The notes beneath the pieces were generated by a model. The model ran no database searches. It worked only from the letters and a program-made list of their open reading frames with translations, and was not told where the DNA came from. The position numbers and the translations under genes are program-made. From the NCBI GenBank assembly GCA_030411725.1, contig MU839829.1:310001-374000 (forward strand): DNA of 64,000 nucleotides, given 5' to 3'. Positions 24,475 to 34,470 of this stretch are shown here, piece after piece; the stretch's first letter is position 1, and each line of letters begins with the position of its first letter. This stretch comes from Echria macrotheca (lineage: Eukaryota; Ascomycota; Sordariomycetes; Sordariales; Schizotheciaceae).

Positions 24475-26433
24475 TCAAACCAGCAAAAACCTCTCTGGCA
24501 CCCTCCCCCTCCACCTTGCCTCCATCTCCACCCCATCCATACACCCATGCACAAAACACAACCCAACAACCGTATACATTCCCCCTCCCCGCTCCATCCT
24601 CAAAACAACAGGCGCCCGACACCCAAACAAAAAAGCGACCAAATCCCCCACCCTCAAAGTCGAGAACCCCATCCCAACCATCTGGTCTGTAGTATCTAAC
24701 AAAAAAACCCTCTTCCCCGCAGCGACCTCGGCCGCTTGCCGCAGCCAGTTCCGCGCGGCCTCGCCGGCGTCGTCCTCGCCCGGCGGGGGGATAGTCTCCC
24801 TCTCGGTGTCGTAGGCGGCGAGGAGGTGGGGTGTCGTGTATGGCGTTTGGGAGTGCGAGGGCCCTGGTGTGAAGGAGCCGGCGGCGAGGATTGTTTCGAG
24901 GATTGTGGAGCGGGGGATTTGATTAGTACCACTTGGCGAGAATGGGGATTGTTGGTGGTGGTGGGTGTTGATGAGGGTGGTGAGATCGTCGAGACGCAGG
25001 GCGTTCTTGAGGGTGGAGGCGAAGTAGGTGTGTTTGAAGCTATGCTCTAAAACGGTTTCGACGCGTCCGAGAGTAAAGCCCGAGGTGGGGAGGACGTGGA
25101 GGGGGGAGGGCGTGGGGGATGGGGTCCAGGTTGTGTCGGAGGACTGTAAAATCGGAGAGGCGTTGGTTTTCCAGGGCACGCCGGGGACGAAGATGGGGCT
25201 GCCGCAGACGAAGTGCTTGTCGGCCCAGTTGGGGACCCAGCTTGGGAGGGAATAGTTCCCGGGGACTCTTTTAGTCGGGACGATGTACTGGAAGATGTCT
25301 AGGGTGCGCGTGGTGTTGATGGCTGTCAGTGCAAGGTGGGTGTAGACGTGCTCGACTGTGGCGTCGTAGTCGGGGAGTATGCGGTCTTGAAGGAGGAGGG
25401 AGTTGTTGAGTCCTGTATTGGACGGATGAGTGCGGTCCTTGACGGTGTATTTGTTGACTGCGAGGAAGGCGTAGACGTAGTCGCGGTCGTTGCCGGCGCT
25501 GAGGTGTTTACGGGCGTGCCAGAGGACGTTGAGAAAATCCAGCTCTCCGTTTCGGTGGGCTGTCCGGTCGTGGAACATGGCTCTGAGCGGCGCAAATCCG
25601 GTGGTAGACTTGATGCGTCGGTGCCAGCGCCGGTCGTCGCTACCTCTAGCGATGCCGTAGGCTGACACGACGAGTCCTGTGACAAAGTCAAAGGGAAGTA
25701 CAATGGTGCCCCAGACCACGTCCACCTTGGGTGCCGTCACGACTTCTTGGTAGACCCATGCGCGGGTGAACCACGGCAGATTGAGAAACTGCAGCAGAAT
25801 ATTTCGCCGCTTGAAAACCGTCTTGTTGTTGTTTTCATCCCAGTTCGAGTCTCCCATCATGGCGGCTAGGGTTTTCTGGTCGAGCATCTGGACGCCCCCC
25901 GGGCCTCTTCTCTCGCTATCCGGCAGTGACTGAGACAGTTCGGTATACATGTCCTGCAGGAGCGCAGCATCTGGACCCTTTGGACCAAGCCACACCACAG
26001 TACATGTGGCTTTGCTATAGATCTCGCCCATGCAGCCAACCTGGCTGCTCTTCTCGGCCGTGTCTTCCTGGTTGATGCATATCTGGTCAACCCATAGGTA
26101 TCGATCCTGATCCTTGTACCGAAGATGTCGTAGAGCAACCCACAGGCTTTCGGTGACTGGGAGGATTTTCCTTTTCTGGGGCCCAGAGATGTTCACGGTA
26201 ATGGTATGAGTCTGTAACGGGAGGCCCCAGACGTAGGACAATGCTTCATAATCGGCGGGATCTTGCAACGGCACATGGATCACCTCGCATTGTATTTCGG
26301 TGTCGCTGGTGACGTCGTCGGTACCATGAAACGGGAGAAGGCGGAGGACTCGGATATCGCCTTCCTTGAGTGGTTGGTAATGATAACGAGTCGAAGAGGT
26401 GCGTTGTAGTATCCCAAACCATTTCAGTGACAT
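24475..26433 (-). CDS. HET-domain (heterokaryon incompatibility) protein
   Basis: One uninterrupted frame of 652 residues. The frame extends further upstream, but only from a TTG; the first ATG is at 26433. The HET domain shows its landmarks: YEALSYVWG at 62-70, WVDQICINQ at 114-122 and a VVWLG segment at 147-150, then the usual FTRAWVYQEV stretch. HET is a TIR-like domain whose activation triggers incompatibility cell death in filamentous fungi; it may act as an NADase-type effector (family knowledge). The C-terminal 400 residues show no other domain I recognise. An S/T/P-rich linker lies near residues 435-465. No stops or frameshifts suggest decay. Being intronless is common for HET genes. 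Confidence 0.9.
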   Translation of the reverse strand: MSLKWFGILQRTSSTRYHYQPLKEGDIRVLRLLPFHGTDDVTSDTEIQCEVIHVPLQDPADYEALSYVWGLPLQTHTITVNISGPQKRKILPVTESLWVALRHLRYKDQDRYLWVDQICINQEDTAEKSSQVGCMGEIYSKATCTVVWLGPKGPDAALLQDMYTELSQSLPDSERRGPGGVQMLDQKTLAAMMGDSNWDENNNKTVFKRRNILLQFLNLPWFTRAWVYQEVVTAPKVDVVWGTIVLPFDFVTGLVVSAYGIARGSDDRRWHRRIKSTTGFAPLRAMFHDRTAHRNGELDFLNVLWHARKHLSAGNDRDYVYAFLAVNKYTVKDRTHPSNTGLNNSLLLQDRILPDYDATVEHVYTHLALTAINTTRTLDIFQYIVPTKRVPGNYSLPSWVPNWADKHFVCGSPIFVPGVPWKTNASPILQSSDTTWTPSPTPSPLHVLPTSGFTLGRVETVLEHSFKHTYFASTLKNALRLDDLTTLINTHHHQQSPFSPSGTNQIPRSTILETILAAGSFTPGPSHSQTPYTTPHLLAAYDTERETIPPPGEDDAGEAARNWLRQAAEVAAGKRVFLLDTTDQMVGMGFSTLRVGDLVAFLFGCRAPVVLRMERGGGMYTVVGLCFVHGCMDGVEMEARWRGRVPERFLLV

Positions 26434-26856
26434 TTCGACTGTGTGGATGTTTCTTGGATCCGATGTGCACAAGGCTATGAGAAGGTGGACATTGGCGCCT
26501 GTATTTGTCTGCGATGGAGAAGAGTATTTAAAACTCCAACGAATGTCCCTCGATTAACCGCCCAGCCGCCCACCACTCCTGTGACAGAAAAGGCAATGTC
26601 GAATGGTGGTGGCTTAAATCTAGGCCCGATCGGCCTTTGTGACCAGAGCTAGTTCAGCACAGCCTCAACTCCCGTCCAATAGGGGGTGGCAGATGTCATG
26701 CACGTCTCGAATATTGTTCTGCGACCCCTCTGCGGCTGATTGAAATGCGTCGCAAGGAGGTACAAAGCTCTGAGCATCTGCTTCTAATCATCTGATGCGG
26801 AGGCAGCGGATTTCGGTGACGAGAGCATCACCAGCGACGACAGCCGAGATATCAAC
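26434..26856. other. Divergent intergenic region, HET gene / actin paralogue
   Basis: A 423-bp spacer between two divergently transcribed genes, so it must hold both 5' regions. I see no clear TATA box. No additional gene. Confidence 0.5.
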
Positions 26857-28728
26857 ATGGAGGAAGAAGTAGCTGCTCTCGTCATCAACAATGGGCAAGT
26901 CTTACCAAAACATACGAGATTTATTAACCCCATTCCGAAGATCATTTGCTGACTCCAGTACGGTTGTAGCTCAGGGATGACCAAGGCCGGATTCGCTGGC
27001 GACGATGCGCCCCGTGCGGTTTTTCGTAGGTCGATCTCTTGCACTCCTGAATGGACCTACTCACAGGAAATGGCTAACCTCCTCTATCAGCGACGGTTGT
27101 TGGCCGTCCAAGGCATCAAGGGTTCGTGTGCTTTGACAATTATCAGATACTGTTCCAACTAACACGGTTGAACATCCAAGCATCATGATCGGAATGGGCC
27201 AAAAAGACTCTTACGTCGGAGATGAAGCTCAGAGCAAGCGCGGCATTCTAACCCTGCGCTACCCCATCGAAGGAGGTATCGTAACCAACTGGGATGACAT
27301 GGAGAAGATCTGGCATCATACCTACTATAACGAGCTCCGTGTTGCTCCAGAAGAACACCCGGTTCTCATGACTGACGCCCCCATGACTCACCCGGTGATG
27401 AGGTAAATGGTTTCCCGGAGACGCGCTGGTTTGATTCTTGATGCTGACTCTACGTGCCTTGACAGAGAGAAGATGACGCAACTCATGTTTGAGACATTCA
27501 ACGCACCAGCTTTTTCCGTCTCGACGGACGCGGTCCTGTCCATGTATGCTAGCGGCCGAACAACAGGCCTGGTGGTCGACTCGGGAGACGCAGTGACGCA
27601 CGTGGTCCCCATCTACGAGGGGTTTTCGCTCCCGCACGCCATCGCCAGGATTGATATCGCCGGGCGTGACCTGACGGACTACATGATGAAAATCCTCGCC
27701 GAGCGCGGGTATACCTTCACCACCACGGCCGAGAGAGAAATCGTCCGGGATATCAAAGAGAAGCTGTGCTACGTTGCGCTGGACTTTGAGGAAGAAATCC
27801 AGGTATCCGCTTTCGGGGAAGTCGGTACGGCAGAGAACACCCCAGGCCCTCCGGCACCGCGTCCTCGGATGCCTACCGTGGTGGCGACCGTCGAGCCCTT
27901 GCCGGCCTCGCCTCCCGAGCGCACTATGGATCCAAGGAGAAGGATGTTTATCCTCGACTATATGAAGACCATGGTGGGAAGATTCCTACGACGCGGAGGC
28001 CGCCCAAGTCCGCTGGTGCGGACAATGTCAGTTTCGTCACAGAGCACTCAGATGTCAGAGGTCTCAAACCAAGCCTCGTTCAATGACTTGTATACTGATC
28101 GTAAGCCGCCGGTTCCTCTCATATCGTCCCCCTCTAAACTTGACTTGTTGGTATTGACAACACCGTGATCGGTCTAGCCCAACCCGTGGTCGTGTTCGAA
28201 GAGCCAACCCCAAGACCGCGGGGCGCGCTCGAAAAATCATACGAACTGCCCGATGGCCAGGTCATCACCATAGGAAACGAACGATTCCGGGGACCCGAAG
28301 CGCTATTCCAACCGTCGACGCTTGGATTAGAGGCCGGTGGCTTGGCTGTCACAGCATTCAACTCCATTATGAAATGCGACGTAGACCTTCGGCGGGACTT
28401 GTACGGGAACATCGTAATAGTGAGCAAGCATTCTCAACCCATCGATGTGACGTCGTGATTGGTAGAAGAAGCTGACTCAGGCCTACGGCACATTCAGACC
28501 GGTGGGAGTACAATGTACCCCGGCTTGTCGGATAGATTGCAAAAGGAGATTACGGCACTGGCGCCGTCCAGCATGAACGTCAAGGTCATTGCGCCACCCG
28601 AAAGAAAGTATTCGACTTGGATTGGGGGTTCGATTCTCGCCTCCTTGTCGACTTTTCAGCAGATGTGGATCTCCAAACAGGAGTACGATGAGAGCGGGCC
28701 ATCCATAGTGCAACGGAAGTGCTTTTGA
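26857..28728 (+). CDS. Divergent actin paralogue
   Basis: Seven exons: 26857-26894, 26970-27025, 27091-27121, 27181-27402, 27466-28100, 28178-28419 and 28498-28728. All phases match; total about 484 residues. Intron 1 has a GC donor (GCAAGT). The frame covers all of actin, from MEEEVAALVI to the terminal RKCF, so orthology to the actin family is clear. Residues strictly kept in conventional actins differ: D11N (phosphate-1 loop), H73G (methyl-His site), Q137D (hydrolytic-water residue) and G158A (DSGDG to DSGDA). D154, D157 and H161 remain. Between EEEIQ (about 228) and LEKSYELPDGQ lie about 108 extra residues: Pro-rich, then a basic amphipathic RRRMFILDYMK stretch, then Ser-rich. Alternative: 27803-28203 is one 401-nt intron, leaving 376 residues. 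Likely an accessory, not housekeeping, actin; ATP hydrolysis may be impaired. Confidence 0.82.
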
Positions 28729-28801
28729 GGGAGACAGGTGCATTGTAGGTATCAACAGCAAAGATTTCAAATGGCGTCCAGATCTGGAATGATGGTGTAT
28801 G

Positions 28802-30979
28802 TTAAGGTACTTGTACACCATGTTGTCGCCTCTCATCAGCGCTCGCTCGGCTTCCCACACTCGCTGCTGACCGAAAACTTTGCAAGCTACCTCTTTTCCG
28901 CACCCCGGCTCGTCGGCGACTCATAAATTCCCTGTCATAGGCATCGCCTTGATCTGGATAGTTGTAGCGTGGCCCCGTGATGTCATATTCTCCCATGCTG
29001 TCGGAGCTACACGTGCTGTCGCTGTGAATGGGGAGCAGGTTACGGCAGCGCACGATATCCCAACCCAAGGAGCGTGTGCGGTGTGCCAAATCTCTCAGCA
29101 GGAACCCTCGGAATCGCTCATCTGTCTCGAGGAGATATTCCATGAAGGATCTGGGGCGTTTCGTCAGGTTGCCGCCCATGTCCGCTGGATGCATCCGATG
29201 CAGCTCCTCTCGCAAGGCCAGCCATCGGTTCCAAGTCCTTTCGTCCCCAAGGCGTATCAGAACCTGGTCCAGTTTTTTTGACGAGCATCTGCCTTGGTCT
29301 CGGACTTGGCGAGCGTGGGTGAAGAGCTCGTCTGTGGCGTATGATAAAAGGGCAGGGTAGTCCTCCAGCCTCTGGGATTTTACCGAGTCCAAGGATAGTC
29401 TTCTGCTTTGTGTACGCCGAGCTGAGGGGAGGGCTGTGTGTTGCTCTTGGCCGATATGGTTTGCATTGATATCTTCGGTGTCGGTTAGGTTCGAGTCATG
29501 CGCGACACCGTTGATCCAGCGCGGTATATCGATACCTTCACCGCAGAAGAGCAGCTCGTACGTGTCATCATCGGCCCCTGCCTCATGTTTCCGGCTGTGA
29601 CTCAGCGAGGGTTGCTCCCAATGTCCTGCGTAGGGTTGAGCAGCGAGATCAGTAGCTGACAGGTGCTCGAAGAGGTTGCTTATCCGTGGCTCACGGGATA
29701 CATCACGCTTTGCCGCTTCGATTCTCGCACTGACCAATGCATCAAGTTCCGATACTTGAAGGTAATCCAAACAGGTATTCATTATTGCGAGGTGGCCATC
29801 CGCGATAGAGGCTGGGCGCTGATTTTCCGGTCTCTCGGATGAATCGTTGATGCTGGTGCTCACCTGGACTGTGAAGAGCCGCTGGAATCCTCTATTGGCC
29901 AGGAAGAACTCGCGAACGGACTCGTGTATGACCTGGACGATTCTTGTCTCGCCGGGATTCATCATAAAAGACCCGGCCCCAGCGTATCTGGACATTGACC
30001 TCGCGGCCACCGTGTTAGTATCTTTTTGTTCCTCGGCATCCACTGCGAACTCTAGCAGGCCCCTGGAGAGTGCTCTGATCCTCCTCTCTAGATGCTCATC
30101 TGTGGTGGTAAAATGGTCCGAATCTCTCAACTCTTTGAGCGATTTCCGAGCCGGGCGTTGGCTGATAAAACCCAAGATATGGTGCCATTCTTGGAGTTGG
30201 AGTGGGCGAGCAGATAATATCGCCCATTGGAAGAGGCGCAAAGTCAACTCGGCGGTCTCGGCGGAGAGGTTCTCAAAGAGGCTAGAGAACAGATCAAAGA
30301 GTTCCTGGGGTAGGATGTCAAGGTGTTTGAGCAGGACCCGCAGTCCGGCGCCTTGTGCCCATTTCTCCAACACGCCGTCGACGGCTAGAACAGCCCATAA
30401 AAAAATCCCGCCGGATTTCTCCACGATAGAATCCCGGATTTGGGGCCACTGCGGCTCCTGGGCAGCGATTCCTAGTCGTATTCTCTGTTCCACGTAAGTG
30501 ACGATGTCGCCCCTATTGTAGGTATCGACATCGATTTCGGGAGAATCTCCGACCATGACGACGGCCAAGCATCGACTGGATATCAATATGTTCAACTCAA
30601 CTTTGGACGCCTCAGAGGCTTCGCTAAGGGTCGCCAAGAAGTAGTCTACGACTTGTCTCTCAGCGCATTCATCCACGGCGTCGACGAATGTCTTTGGCCG
30701 GGACGCGAAGAAGAGGAGCACCACACCCCTTTCTGCAGGCCAGCCGCCGTTGGGGAAGTGGTTTCGGTATCCGGAAAGGCGGGGTCTCGGCGAGAAACCT
30801 ATCAGGGCATCGCCTTCTTGGTCCGCTGCCCGTGTCGCACCTACCCAGGTAGGTTCTTCTAGGTCTAGACCTCCGGCTGCATGCTGCACTGGATCCTGCC
30901 AGGTTTTGTGCCAATGAAAGCAAAAGCACTGATGCCGACTGCTGCAGGCCTCAGCTCGTCCTGCACAATCCAGCTCCAA
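28802..30979 (-). pseudogene. 5'-truncated NACHT (NLR-type) gene relic
   Basis: A 725-codon open frame ends with TAA at 28802 but has no ATG at its 5' end: the upstream boundary codon is TTG, and the first Met lies well inside the domain. It encodes the back half of a fungal NACHT NTPase: Walker B-like TFVDAVDECAE, a sensor-like LNILISSR, then the winged-helix region with FQWAILSARPLQLQEWHH and VIHESVREFFL. No GxxGxGKS Walker A is found in any minus-strand frame up to the neighbouring gene at 31191. A fragment resembling the block just after Walker A (FAFIGTKPG, near 30900-30930) sits in another frame. The C-terminal 200 residues show no ankyrin, WD40 or TPR repeats. Most likely a decaying NLR; a missed 5' exon is possible but would have little room. 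Confidence 0.6.
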
Positions 30980-31190
30980 AAAGGCATAACGTTAAAGCCG
31001 CGAGGGGCGTCAGAACAGCTCCATGGCCATTCGGGCCACCCATTCTGAGGCGTCGGGCCTCCCTCGAAATGAAAAGCGATGGCTTTTTCTTGGCAGGACT
31101 TGTTTCCATTCCATTCAGACTTGTCCTTGCCCCGCACTCGACTTACCACGCTGATTCACCGCCGAAGACCTGTCCCATCCCAGATCGATC

Positions 31191-32749
31191 ATGGGTGCCG
31201 GAGAGGACTGGGCGGCAAAGGCCGCTGCCATGCGCGCCGCCATCAAGAAGGACGTTGATGACAAGGTGAGCACGGCTCTTGGGTGGTACCTATGCCGAGC
31301 CCGGGCAGATGGCTGATCTCTTGTTCGCGCAGGACGTGAGGGCAATGCTCTTTCCGCCGGACCATCGACCAGCAGCCTCAGACAAGGTCCTCACAAGAGC
31401 GGAAGCCCCGATGGAAGACGCTCTTTCAGTCATCGACGCCGCAGTCACAGTGGGAAGCAAGCTCCTCATGGCGCTTGGGCCCGCAGGCATGGCAGCTGGC
31501 GCAGGAATCGGCTTCATCTATGCGCTGCTCCGTCCCGGCTCGGACGACAAGAAAGACAGCCAGTTGAGCGTTCACTCGCAGATGCTAGCTCTCGCCCAAG
31601 ACTTCAAAGCGTCCATCAACGACCTTGCCATGCGCGAGCAAGTCCGCACAGCGACCAACACACTTGTTGACTTCCAAACATGGCTTGGGTCTCAGAAGCT
31701 AGTCTTTAAAATGACAAAAGGGGATTTCAAAGCCATTGAAGTAAGTCGCGTCTGTCAAGTCGTACTTCGTAGTCCCGCCGTGCTGAGACTAGCCACAGAA
31801 AGATGTACTCGATCCCTTGCACAACTGGGTCACCGGCAATGGGTCAGGAACCCTCACGCACGCACTGAGCGACTTGCGGCCGAGCATCAAGATGGAGAAC
31901 TACAACAACAAGATCTTCCACAGCCTTGTGGGCCTCGCTGTTGAAAGCATCATTCAGGCCTACGCGCTGCGCATTCGCTCCTACGTCATCATGGCTACAC
32001 AGAAGCGCATGGCCGGAGACATTGAGGGATACAATACCGACCTTGCCACCATCCTCATTGCTCTGGACGAAGTCAAGGCAAAGGTGCCCGGCTACATCGA
32101 CGACGTGGAAAAAGACTACAACGCGCTGCAAGAGGAGAGGATTGGCAAGGTTTTCCTTGAAGGCTCCGCCCCCAAGGATGGGTACTCAGGCTACCGCGGT
32201 CAATTCTTGCTCCTCCCGGGCCGTAAATCCGAATCGGACGAAGAGTGGAACAAGTGGAAGGCTAATGCTCTCAAAAGCCACATGGAGAGCTACAAGGCTC
32301 AGATCCGAGGTCACTTGAAGAACTTTCCCGAGCAGATTCGGCCCTTCCTCTGCGACAAGCGAAACGAGCTCGACAAGCTGCTGTCGGAGGCGAAGGGACC
32401 AGTTGACCCCATCGTCGGCCCGGCCGTGTCTAGACCTCTGATCAAGATTGCTGAGGACAACAAGGTTCCTGAAGGCGTCGAAGTTTCGTACCGGTTCAAG
32501 CTTGTGGATGGCGAGGGGAAGAGTTTGGCAAACCCAAGTCCTTGGTCGGTCTGGGTCACACAGGGCGCTCCGCACACTAGCGCCGAATTTTTGATTGGCG
32601 ACGGTTGGGCCCTTGTCGACACCGCTCGGCAGATCTGGCGGCGGATGAGAAAGGGGAGCGATGAGACACAGGAGGAGTTCGTTGAGAAGATATCTGGTCA
32701 TGGGATTCTCACATGGCCCACAGAAAAGAAGGTTGCTATTGCCCGCTAA
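31191..32749 (+). CDS. All-helical protein with hydrophobic hairpin, function unknown
   Basis: Three exons (31191-31265, 31333-31740, 31799-32749; introns of 67 and 58 nt, donors GTGAGC and GTAAGT) give 477 residues in one clean frame. After a charged N-terminus comes a glycine/alanine-rich hydrophobic stretch near residues 60-85 (LLMALGPAGMAAGAGIGF), then amphipathic helices with a conserved-looking FQTWLG near 125, and a long helical block to about 330. A less helical C-terminal 100 residues follows (YRFKLVDGEGKS, ending KKVAIAR). There is no signal peptide. The layout recalls the helical-bundle domain I of three-domain delta-endotoxins, and more generally alpha-helical pore-formers; this is weak inference from pattern only. 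It is head-to-head with the NACHT relic, with about 200 bp between them. Confidence 0.75.
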
Positions 32750-33022
32750 AATACAGGGGCGACTGTAGTTTCACCCCCCCGACAAGTCCGCGGGCGTCTT
32801 TCACTCGACGTTAACATAGACGCTAGGTAAGTTGACCTTTTTAGCAAGTATTTTAGTAACGAATCTGTGATCTTCTTTGATCAGGTCACTCATATGTGGA
32901 TCTGTTTATGCTGATGTCACTGGCCCACCCCCCATCTGCCTACCTGGTAGGTAGGCACATTGAGATCTTGAGCGGTTTGTTTGATACCGTTCATACACCT
33001 CTGTCTCCTTGCCACATGAACT

Positions 33023-33059
<37 letters not shown>

Positions 33060-33095
33060 CGGGGGGGGGGGGGCGGGGGGGGGGCGGGGGGGCCG

Positions 33096-33142
<47 letters not shown>

Positions 33143-33152
33143 ACCCCCCCCG

Positions 33153-33194
<42 letters not shown>

Positions 33195-33956
33195 AGCAAA
33201 GTTTCCACACTCAGCGACCGCCCTCCCCGCCCCATACCGCCTGAACTTCACACTATCCGCGGCTGCGTCCCCGGCCTGGACCAATTGGCCAACTGACAAT
33301 TTTAGACTGAAAGAGATGGATGAGTGGGTTTATTTGAAAGATGGGGAGAGGGCAGGGAAGACTGTCGTAGGGGCCTGGGTGGTAGTAGAGAATAGTAGAC
33401 CCTCCAAACCCGAGGGGTACATGTAGCATGGGAAATGCACGTGGAAAAGGAAGGAATACAACGAGTGCCCCAGGGAGTCCTTCAGGCTACCCTAGCAGTA
33501 GGTTGTCTTCTATATGTAGCTGCTTTAACCAACACTAATGTCTTCACGCACGACTAGTGATGGATGGATATAAGCATTCCCAGGTCGAAAGAAGAACAAA
33601 TTGTCTACGGGGTTTCGGTGGTAGTTTTTACGGATACAAATGTCCCAGTTGAAGTTCTGGGCTCCCCTGTTTATGTGTTCCTCGGTGCAAATCGCCCCTC
33701 CCCACAAGGCTGTGCTACATTATATGAGCAGATATTAGCCGAATCTGGGCCGGGGCTGATCTGAACTGATCAAAACTGACGGGGAATTACGTTACCACGA
33801 GCAGTCGATTCTGGGGGGTATAACAATCCGGCACTGACATAACACCCCATCACTCAAGAACTTAACACTGTAGTTGTTTGTGTCCTTGGCTACCCAGGGA
33901 CTTACTATGCCATTTAGTAACATAGAAACAAATGAATAACCTGAAGCAAATAGGGA
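32750..33956. other. Intergenic region around the G/C tract
   Basis: Holds the homopolymer tract at 33023-33193. Just after it, 33235-33426 has a protein-like frame on + (motifs RLKEMDEWVYLKDG and GAWVVVENSRPSKPEG) ending in TAG. It opens only through the homopolymer and has no ATG of its own. It could be the end of a lost gene. Nothing else seen to 33956. Confidence 0.4.
33023..33193. repeat. G-run followed by C-run (about 171 bp)
   Basis: About 70 bases of almost pure G (33023-33092, interrupted by a few single C) run directly into about 100 bases of almost pure C (33093-33193). The two halves are near-perfect reverse complements, so the segment could fold back on itself. A run of poly-G abutting poly-C is a classic signature of two-colour-chemistry sequencing artefact or assembler gap closure. 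A real G4/i-motif tract is the less likely reading. Confidence 0.85.
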
Positions 33957-34145
33957 TCACAACGTCTTCTCCAACCTCTCTGAAAGCCTCAAGCTCAACG
34001 CCGCCAGCGTCCGCCACGGATTCGCCGCCGACCTAAACGGCATAACGCTCATATCGCACACATACAGCCTATCCGCCGTCCTAAGCTGCAGATCCTCATC
34101 CACAACCGAATCCTGCTCAAAAGCGACGGGGCGATGCAGATATAG
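33957..34145 (-). pseudogene. C-terminal relic of a GMC oxidoreductase
   Basis: Translating the minus strand from 34145 to the TGA at 33957-33959 gives 62 residues matching the end of GMC flavoenzymes: VVDEDLQL, then LYVCDMSVMPF, then a SAANP-type stretch and a final helix. The D-x-S-V-M-P element and the N-P after it are the family's C-terminal FAD/active-site landmarks. A TAG stop lies immediately upstream in frame (34146-34148), and no FAD-binding GxGxxG or earlier GMC block is found nearby. It is therefore a fragment left by deletion. Confidence 0.65.
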
Positions 34146-34461
34146 CTACATCCGAACTGCTTATTTCGATCTTGAATGGAGTTCTAGACCTTCACCTTGA
34201 AAGGTGCCGTGCACGAAGTTTAGCGGTAGCTTTGCTCCGTCATTACGGTTTATTGTGGTAATACCTTAATCGGACAGGTGTTTGTGCGAGACCCCTCTAG
34301 CGCAAAAGGGGCTACTGTTGATCATCAGTTGCGGCTGAATGCTCTGCTTTGCCCTCGGCATCCGGGCACAGTGGCCAGACCCGGTTGGAATTGGCAAAAA
34401 TTTCGAGCGCATTTTGATGGGAATTGAGAGGAAGAGTTGACAGTGGGGAGTCACAAGTGAT

Positions 34462-34466
34462 AAAAA
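34462..34466 (-). terminator. Pol III T-run terminator
   Basis: On the minus strand the tRNA 3' end is followed after four bases by TTTTT, the standard RNA polymerase III terminator. It supports the tRNA as a transcription unit. Confidence 0.7.
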
Positions 34467-34470
34467 GAAC

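Noticed and set aside
24139..25255. Several + frames facing the first HET gene (Thr/Pro-rich or Val/Gly-rich)
   Set aside because: They are shadows of the continuous 652-residue HET frame, which has the conserved HET motifs.
29847..30497. A 216-codon + frame opposite the NACHT relic
   Set aside because: Complementary shadow; no motif, while the minus frame contains NACHT landmarks.
33023..33193. A CRISPR-like or tandem satellite array at the homopolymer
   Set aside because: There is no repeat-spacer structure, only runs of a single base, and the host is a eukaryote.
32896..33426. Poly-Gly/poly-Pro proteins on both strands
   Set aside because: They exist only because the G-run/C-run reads as Gly, Pro or Ala in all frames.
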